Virus record (IMG/VR): IMGVR_UViG_3300032396_000069 | Span: 1-34,610 of that record | Direction: 5' to 3' (one strand) | DNA length: 34,610 bases | Origin: a virus | In this document: in pieces, positions 31,176-34,610 of the stretch | How positions within the stretch are numbered: the first letter of the stretch is position 1 | Layout of the letters: each line of letters begins with the position of its first letter | The notes under the pieces: generated by a model | Told to the model about the DNA's origin: nothing | The model's database searches: none | What the model saw: the letters and a program-made list of their open reading frames with translations, nothing else | Position numbers and translations under genes: made by a program

Positions 31176-31520
31176 CTACCCCCTAAACACGGTTACGGTC
31201 TTGATATGCTTGGCCTGGAGCGCCAAGTCAATCGTGCCCTTCGTCCCGCGCGACTCGCCGTCCCAGAACGCGACCACTTCTTGTGCCGCGTCCACGATCA
31301 GACGGTTGCGTATCATGCCCGCCGACTTGCCGAAGCGGTCCCAGTCGGGAAGGAAGACGACCACGGATAGCCCCCGTGCTTCAGCGTAGCCTGCTGCGAG
31401 GCTATCCACGCCCTGCGCGCCACCAGAGATGATGATGGTCCCCGCTGGAAGCGCATCGATGTACGCCTTGATACGCAGGTAGTCCGTCCAGGTGCGACTG
31501 CCGACAATCGCGATCTTCAT
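31176..31520 (-). CDS. SLOG-family nucleotide-sensor protein (YspA/DprA-related)
   Basis: 114 residues from ATG 31520 (ATGA overlap). It has a first strand with Ile-Val-Gly-Ser-Arg (~4-8), then Ile-Ile-Ser-Gly-Gly-Ala-Gln-Gly-Val-Asp (~31-40), Pro-Asp-Trp (~59-61), an Arg-Asn-x-x-Ile-Val-Asp helix and Gly-Thr-Lys-Gly-Thr-Ile-Asp (~91-97). That is a Rossmann-like SLOG domain, which binds nucleotide-derived ligands. In other systems SLOG proteins sense signalling nucleotides in defence. Here it stands alone, so a ligand sponge or sensor are both possible. Confidence 0.7.
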   Translation of the reverse strand: MKIAIVGSRTWTDYLRIKAYIDALPAGTIIISGGAQGVDSLAAGYAEARGLSVVVFLPDWDRFGKSAGMIRNRLIVDAAQEVVAFWDGESRGTKGTIDLALQAKHIKTVTVFRG

Positions 31521-31741
31521 GCCCCCTCCCCCCGTTCCACCGTCTCCATCGCCCTGCACCAGGCACTCCAACTCGACGGATCATCCCGGCGCGACTCCAG
31601 CACCAGATACGCCTGGCAGATGGTGGTGTACAATTCCTGGTCGGTCAGATGCAGATGGGCGATGCCCGCGCGGGTCAGGTCGGCGCGGATTTGGTGCAGG
31701 TCGTGGTGGATGTCGTGGATCGTGTGGTAGATGGTGCTCAT
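31517..31741 (-). CDS. His-rich small protein, 74 residues
   Basis: ATG 31741 is set by an ATGA overlap with the upstream stop. The first ~15 residues alternate His with Ile/Leu/Asp (five His in 13 residues). The next part is a helix with Arg/Asp. The end is Arg/Glu/Gly-rich. Its 5' 57 bases are nearly identical to those of the 28-residue gene at 32510-32596. The His cluster could bind metal. Confidence 0.55.
   Translation of the reverse strand: MSTIYHTIHDIHHDLHQIRADLTRAGIAHLHLTDQELYTTICQAYLVLESRRDDPSSWSAWCRAMETVERGEGA
31685..31741 (-). repeat. 57-base near-identical repeat, copy 1
   Basis: Start of the His-rich gene. It matches 32540-32596 with 3 mismatches in 57 bases, all starting at an ATG inside an ATGA overlap. 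Recent duplication or gene conversion is likely. Confidence 0.8.
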
Positions 31742-32154
31742 GGTTTCCTCCCGAACTGCCAAACAGGTGTTTCGGCAATTAACGTGTATTCGCCCTTGGT
31801 CGCCGTGTCCAGCACGCACAGATCAACCACGTGCGTCCAGCCAGGTTCGTAGACGTGGACTAACTGATAGCGCCAGCCGTCATCCTCGTAGCTGTGCGGG
31901 ATGATGAAATCACCCACCTCAGTCATCATCGTGACCATCTCGTCCCAGTCGTCGGGGTGAATGACAGTCAGGCGAATTTGGGGACCCCGTTCAGCCATCA
32001 ACTCTTTGCGCACGAGTTCAAGTTGGTCCTCGAAACTGACGGGGGCAGTATCTTGTGCTGAAACTCCCAAGATTCCCAGGATGTCTTGCTCCAACTTATC
32101 CGAGAGGGCTTGAAAGAACTTGCGCGTCACGTCATCGGGAAGGTTGGTGCTCAT
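31738..32154 (-). CDS. Unknown protein, 138 residues
   Basis: ATG 32154 overlaps the upstream stop (TGATG); GGGGAG is upstream. Helical N-terminal half with Asp/Glu/Leu, then a strand-rich half with Trp and Tyr. No zinc motif is visible. Coupled on both sides. Confidence 0.55.
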   Translation of the reverse strand: MSTNLPDDVTRKFFQALSDKLEQDILGILGVSAQDTAPVSFEDQLELVRKELMAERGPQIRLTVIHPDDWDEMVTMMTEVGDFIIPHSYEDDGWRYQLVHVYEPGWTHVVDLCVLDTATKGEYTLIAETPVWQFGRKP

Positions 32155-32513
32155 CAGTATTCTCCCCATCGTTCCCCGTAACGGTCATAATCGGGTTCAG
32201 GGCGCGAGTTCCAGTAGCGTTCCTCATCCGGCGACTCGTGCCGCGACTGGTCGAACCGCAGGGCTTTCAGCGAGCACGCCACACACATATCCGTGTTACC
32301 CGTCTCTGCACCACAGATGATGCAGTGCAGCCCCTCGTAGGGTGGCGTGGTGCGCCAGTCCGGCGTTTTCATGTCCAGGCAGCGGGGGCAGAAGCCCCAG
32401 TGTTCAGCGTGCTCGTAGGCGATGAACCGTCCACATTGCTCGCAGCGCGGGGCATAGAAGCCCTGCTCGAACCATTCCTCGTCATCGGTACTGATCGGCT
32501 CGATGTAGGTCAT
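32154..32513 (-). CDS. Small protein with four CxxC pairs
   Basis: 119 residues from ATG 32513 (ATGA). Cys-x-x-Cys-Gly-Arg (~24-29), Cys-Pro-x-Cys (~42-45), Cys-Ile-x-Cys-Gly (~64-68) and Cys-Val-x-Cys (~77-80) fit two zinc ribbons; an Arg/Glu/Tyr-rich tail follows. Role unknown; nucleic acid or protein binding is likely. Confidence 0.6.
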   Translation of the reverse strand: MTYIEPISTDDEEWFEQGFYAPRCEQCGRFIAYEHAEHWGFCPRCLDMKTPDWRTTPPYEGLHCIICGAETGNTDMCVACSLKALRFDQSRHESPDEERYWNSRPEPDYDRYGERWGEY

Positions 32514-32596
32514 GACTTCTCCTCCTTCGGGCTGGCGTCGCGGATCTGGTTCAGGTCGTGGTGGATGTCGTGGATCGTGTGATAGATGGTGCTCAT
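32510..32596 (-). CDS. 28-residue His-rich microprotein
   Basis: A complete frame joined by ATGA on both sides (to the zinc-ribbon gene upstream and to the four-CxxC gene downstream). Its first 19 codons match the His-rich gene at 31517-31741 with 3 base changes, and it then diverges into a short Asp/Lys/Glu-rich end. Because both copies keep the His pattern, the peptide may be functional rather than only a coupling device. Confidence 0.5.
   Translation of the reverse strand: MSTIYHTIHDIHHDLNQIRDASPKEEKS
32540..32596 (-). repeat. 57-base near-identical repeat, copy 2
   Basis: Start of the 28-residue gene, partner of 31685-31741. Confidence 0.8.
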
Positions 32597-32799
32597 GCTT
32601 CACCGTCCTTATATAGCGGCTCAAACCGCATCGCGTCCGCGTAGCAGTCGGGGCACACCTCGATCAGTTCCCCACGAAAGTTGTGGATCTGACCCCAGTC
32701 CGTGAGGCGGGTAGAGAGGCCCTTGAACACCGTCAGCGTCTCCGGCTTCTGTTGGAGACAGCGGGGACAGTAGCGCAGGTGCTTAATCTTGCGGGTCAT
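32593..32799 (-). CDS. Small zinc-ribbon protein, 68 residues
   Basis: Cys-Pro-Arg-Cys (~11-14) and Cys-Pro-Asp-Cys (~49-52) with basic residues at the start: a classical zinc ribbon. ATGA overlaps with both neighbours. Role unknown. Confidence 0.65.
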   Translation of the reverse strand: MTRKIKHLRYCPRCLQQKPETLTVFKGLSTRLTDWGQIHNFRGELIEVCPDCYADAMRFEPLYKDGEA

Positions 32800-33050
32800 T
32801 GGTCGCCGTCCAGTGGCGTGAAGTCCAACTCAATATGCTTACCGCCGGGGGTGCTGCTGGCCTCAACCCAATGCTTTTCGCACATCCCGAAGGGGCGACC
32901 AGCGGGCGATCCGGTGACAATCACTCGCAGTATTTTCTCAGAGCATCCCTTGATGTTGCAGCGACGGATGCCCCAGTTGATGCCAAGCGCCGTTGTTTCA
33001 ATACTGCCGAATGGATCATCAGTGCCAATGATTTGAATATTGTCAGACAT
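32796..33050 (-). CDS. Small Cys-containing protein, 84 residues
   Basis: Cys-x4-Cys and Met-Cys-x-x-His suggest a zinc site. It is the first gene after the attenuator-like leader; GGAGG precedes the ATG by 6 bases. The terminator-like stem ends 17 bases before the start codon. It leads the early operon towards the left. Confidence 0.6.
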   Translation of the reverse strand: MSDNIQIIGTDDPFGSIETTALGINWGIRRCNIKGCSEKILRVIVTGSPAGRPFGMCEKHWVEASSTPGGKHIELDFTPLDGDQ

Positions 33051-33066
33051 ACTGACCTCCGACTAA

Positions 33067-33110
33067 AAACTCCCATCGTTTGACGGATGATTTGGCGACT
33101 CTGGGAGTTT
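33067..33110 (-). terminator. Terminator-like stem with T-run (attenuator, part 1)
   Basis: On the minus strand AAACTCCCA (33110-33102) pairs with TGGGAGTTT (33075-33067), perfect 9 bp with a 26-base loop, then TTTTT. It sits just before the ribosome site of the gene starting at 33050. Formation should stop transcription before that operon. Confidence 0.65.
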
Positions 33111-33149
33111 CCCAACCGAAGAGGGGAAATCGCAAAATCACCCGTCAAA
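33079..33149 (-). promoter_or_regulatory. Alternative long stem (antiterminator-like, attenuator part 2)
   Basis: TTTGACGGATGATTTGGCGA (33079-33098, plus strand) is the near-perfect complement of 33130-33149: 8 bp, one G-U, 6 bp, one mismatch and 4 bp. Its 33079-33098 arm lies inside the terminator loop while the other arm lies outside, so both stems cannot form together except as a pseudoknot. Confidence 0.65.
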
Positions 33150-33192
33150 AGACAGGAGTCTTGTCTTCGGCATCTTCGGCTTCCCAGGGCCG

Positions 33193-33214
33193 CCAAGCGA
33201 TATTCTCCGCTTGG
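33193..33214 (-). promoter_or_regulatory. Palindrome, operator or leader hairpin
   Basis: CCAAGCG (33193-33199), 8 bases, CGCTTGG (33208-33214): 7 bp perfect. It lies in the leader directly beside the other palindrome. Confidence 0.5.
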
Positions 33215-33215
33215 T

Positions 33216-33233
33216 TCACTGATTGCTCAGTGA
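33216..33233 (-). promoter_or_regulatory. Operator-like palindrome at the transcription start
   Basis: TCACTGA-TTGC-TCAGTGA, perfect 7-bp half-sites with a 4-base centre. It begins 7 bases after the -10 box of the promoter at 33241-33269, so it overlaps the expected start point. A dimeric repressor would fit; the regulator at 33978-34484 is the nearest candidate. Confidence 0.6.
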
Positions 33234-33240
33234 TGTAAAC

Positions 33241-33269
33241 AGTCTATCACGCCATGCGCTGTAAATCAA
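33241..33269 (-). promoter_or_regulatory. Sigma70-type promoter of the early operon
   Basis: On the minus strand TTGATT (33269-33264), 17 bases, TAGACT (33246-33241). Both boxes match four of six consensus bases. The start would be near 33234, giving a ~185-base leader before the first gene. Confidence 0.55.
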
Positions 33270-33347
33270 CCCCCAATCACCCGACTGTCGAACATTGGTC
33301 GATTTTACGCCATACGATTGGAGGAATCCGTTATCTTTTGGTGTCTT

Positions 33348-33587
33348 TCAATCCTCCGACTGTCGCTGATAGCCCCACAGATAGACCGCCTCACCTGCAT
33401 TGTTGTGGTACATATAGGTCTTGCCGGTGACCCCATACCCCAGGACGGTCAGGTTGCTGGGCTCGACGCCCACGGTATGGGTGGTAGGGACGTGGCGGCC
33501 ACAGGTGGCGCAGGTCGATGGATAGCCGCCATGCGCCTCGAAGAAGGCGAGGCAGTCGGGGCAATTCGTTGATCGCTCAGTGGTCAT
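33348..33587 (-). CDS. Small zinc-ribbon protein, 79 residues
   Basis: ATG 33587 overlaps the upstream stop (ATGA). Cys-Pro-Asp-Cys (~9-12) and Cys-Ala-x-Cys-Gly-Arg-His (~26-32) form a zinc ribbon; the rest is beta-rich with Tyr and Gly. It is the last gene before the ~300-base non-coding control region. Confidence 0.65.
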   Translation of the reverse strand: MTTERSTNCPDCLAFFEAHGGYPSTCATCGRHVPTTHTVGVEPSNLTVLGYGVTGKTYMYHNNAGEAVYLWGYQRQSED

Positions 33588-33985
33588 TCGTCCACTCCAC
33601 CCATATCTGCTGCCCATTCCCCGCAGTCGTTCCCGCGCGTGTAGTTGCCCTCATCCACGGGGTGGGAGGTGCTGGGATCAAAGGGGATATGAATGCCCTG
33701 CTGTTCCCAGTCTCCCCCCTCATAGTCCTCATCCTCCAACTCCAGTTCGTCCTCAAATTCCGACGAGCACTCCGTGCATAGGTGGCTGGGGTTGGCGAAG
33801 TCGAACCACTCGAAGCCGCCATAGAACAGCCCGCAGCCCCAGCAGAATCCCATCGCGTAGGCGTGCTCCGCGCAGTAGTAGGCGCTGGGATGCGCCGGGT
33901 CGTCGTTGTCGGGCAGCCAGCAGGGCGAGCCGTCCTGGTCGCAGTCAGGGTGTTCGCAGCGTTGGTTCAGGGTATCTTCAGTCAT
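33584..33985 (-). CDS. Acidic Cys/His-rich protein, 133 residues
   Basis: Cys-x4-Cys, a further Cys and Cys-x-x-His near the start, Cys-Trp-x-Cys-Gly, and Cys-x-x-Cys in the middle, then a strongly acidic stretch and a Gly/Asp/Trp-rich end. Probably two zinc sites and a disordered acidic part. It overlaps the regulator gene by 8 bases. Unknown role; an acidic DNA mimic is one guess. Confidence 0.55.
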   Translation of the reverse strand: MTEDTLNQRCEHPDCDQDGSPCWLPDNDDPAHPSAYYCAEHAYAMGFCWGCGLFYGGFEWFDFANPSHLCTECSSEFEDELELEDEDYEGGDWEQQGIHIPFDPSTSHPVDEGNYTRGNDCGEWAADMGGVDE

Positions 33986-34484
33986 CTTGTTGGTCCTTCC
34001 GATAAGGCTTTTTGCCTATCCCTTGGTATCCGCAATTCAGGCAGGTGTACTCCGTCCAGAGATAATCCCGCGTTTTCAGCAGGTAGGGAAACTCAGCGCG
34101 AACATCTTGAGATTGTCCCCAGACTATCCGATCAGAGCCGCAATGGAAGCATACTTTATTCATTGGTTCACCAGTGGCTCCAAAACCGCTTTTCAGTTGG
34201 TCGATAAGTTTATCAGCCCGCGCAGCGGTCACCAGATCGGACAAGTCAAAATGCGGGTTGACGCCTGTCATTAACCATTCGATGGATATACCGTAAAGAT
34301 CGCGCAATTGCAGCAGGCGATGGAGGTCCAATCCTCTTCCCCCCCGTTCCCATTGACTGATGGTGGCCGCCGATCCTGATAATCCCAGCAACTTGGCGAC
34401 TTGCCCCTGCGAGAGTCCAGCGGCTTTGCGCGACTCAATCAGACGGTGTAGGATACCTTCCACCTCGGCATTGACCTCACTCAT
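33978..34484 (-). CDS. XRE-type HTH regulator with C-terminal zinc ribbon
   Basis: 168 residues from ATG 34484, with GGAGG 8 bases upstream. Residues ~10-73 form a lambda-repressor-like helix-turn-helix: Leu-Ser-x-x-Gln-Val-Ala-Lys-Leu-Leu-Gly-Leu-Ser and Thr-Ile-Ser-Gln-Trp-Glu-Arg-Gly. The C-terminus has Cys112-x-x-Cys115 and Cys148-x-x-Cys151, a zinc ribbon. It lacks the usual CI peptidase domain, so it should not be cleaved by RecA. It would repress or time the early operon; nearby palindromes are candidate sites. Confidence 0.7.
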   Translation of the reverse strand: MSEVNAEVEGILHRLIESRKAAGLSQGQVAKLLGLSGSAATISQWERGGRGLDLHRLLQLRDLYGISIEWLMTGVNPHFDLSDLVTAARADKLIDQLKSGFGATGEPMNKVCFHCGSDRIVWGQSQDVRAEFPYLLKTRDYLWTEYTCLNCGYQGIGKKPYRKDQQDD

Positions 34485-34608
34485 AATATTCTCCTCCCAG
34501 AGCGGCATAGACGATCTTCTCATCACGTGTCCAGGGCCGCACGATGTAGCCCTTTTCATAGGCTTGCGGATCGACGCTCAGGCAATCCGTCCACGTCACG
34601 AGGTCGTG
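34477..34608 (-). CDS. Partial early gene at the right edge, unknown
   Basis: A frame open to the window edge gives 43 residues, rich in Tyr, Glu, Asp and Trp, ending at TGA 34477-34479 which overlaps the regulator start by 8 bases. That overlap style is the rule here, so it is probably a real gene whose start lies outside. No family is recognised. Confidence 0.5.
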   Translation of the reverse strand, partial: HDLVTWTDCLSVDPQAYEKGYIVRPWTRDEKIVYAALGGEYYE

Positions 34609-34610
34609 GC

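Noticed and set aside
1-34610. CRISPR arrays, insertion sequences, tRNA genes, integrase and attachment sites
   Set aside because: None seen on either strand; the only clear direct repeat over 50 bases is the His-rich gene duplication.

Overview
This window is most of the late and early gene complement of a tailed double-stranded DNA phage with a long non-contractile tail (siphovirus type), or a prophage of one. Its left end lies inside a capsid maturation protease/scaffold gene and its right end inside a small early gene. Coding density is very high: most neighbouring genes overlap by ATGA, TGATG or 8 bases. The host is not shown directly. Three features suggest a Chloroflexota-like or other Sec-exporting, sortase-using bacterium: the long Pro/Thr linker and SH3b domain of the exported lysin, a sortase-like protein, and consensus sigma70-type promoters. 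This host guess is inference only. Terminase, portal, integrase and DNA polymerase genes are not in the window.

Plus strand, 2-18829, holds the late genes. Head genes come first: protease with an in-frame nested scaffold, a capsid decoration-like protein, and the major capsid protein. After a stem-loop there is a glycosyltransferase (GT4-like) lodged in the head operon. Connector and tail-completion proteins, a tail terminator and the major tail protein follow. The tail assembly chaperone appears to be read through by a +1 frameshift. Next come the tape measure protein, a small tail protein, a 928-residue tail hub/adhesin with discoidin-like and PKD-like domains, a small protein, a secreted sortase-like protein and an Ig-like receptor-binding candidate. 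Three small unknown genes and a spacer with a stem-loop and a promoter precede the lysis cassette: a four-helix membrane protein, a spanin-like protein, a second membrane protein, a zinc-motif protein, a 26-residue microprotein and a Sec-exported SH3b/glycosidase-like lysin.

Minus strand, 34610-18826, holds the early genes, read right to left. They start with a helix-turn-helix/zinc-ribbon regulator and a set of small Cys-rich proteins. A 300-base non-coding segment contains a promoter, two adjacent palindromes and an attenuator-like pair of interleaved stems. Beyond it are many small genes, a SLOG protein, a PD-(D/E)XK nuclease, a replication initiator-like protein and a primase-helicase with Prim-Pol, CHC2-type zinc finger and RecA parts. 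An adenine methyltransferase and an HNH nuclease come next. A consensus promoter at 25670-25697 then serves a further run of small genes, ending with an ASCH-like protein and two GNAT-type proteins, one of them fused to a barrel-like domain. The two transcription units meet head-on and their stop codons overlap at 18826-18829.

The items most worth testing are the sortase in the tail module, the attenuator with its operator and zinc-ribbon regulator, the capsid-operon glycosyltransferase, the GNAT/barrel fusion, the nested scaffold, the +1 frameshift, and a duplicated His-rich peptide that also forms a 28-residue stand-alone gene.
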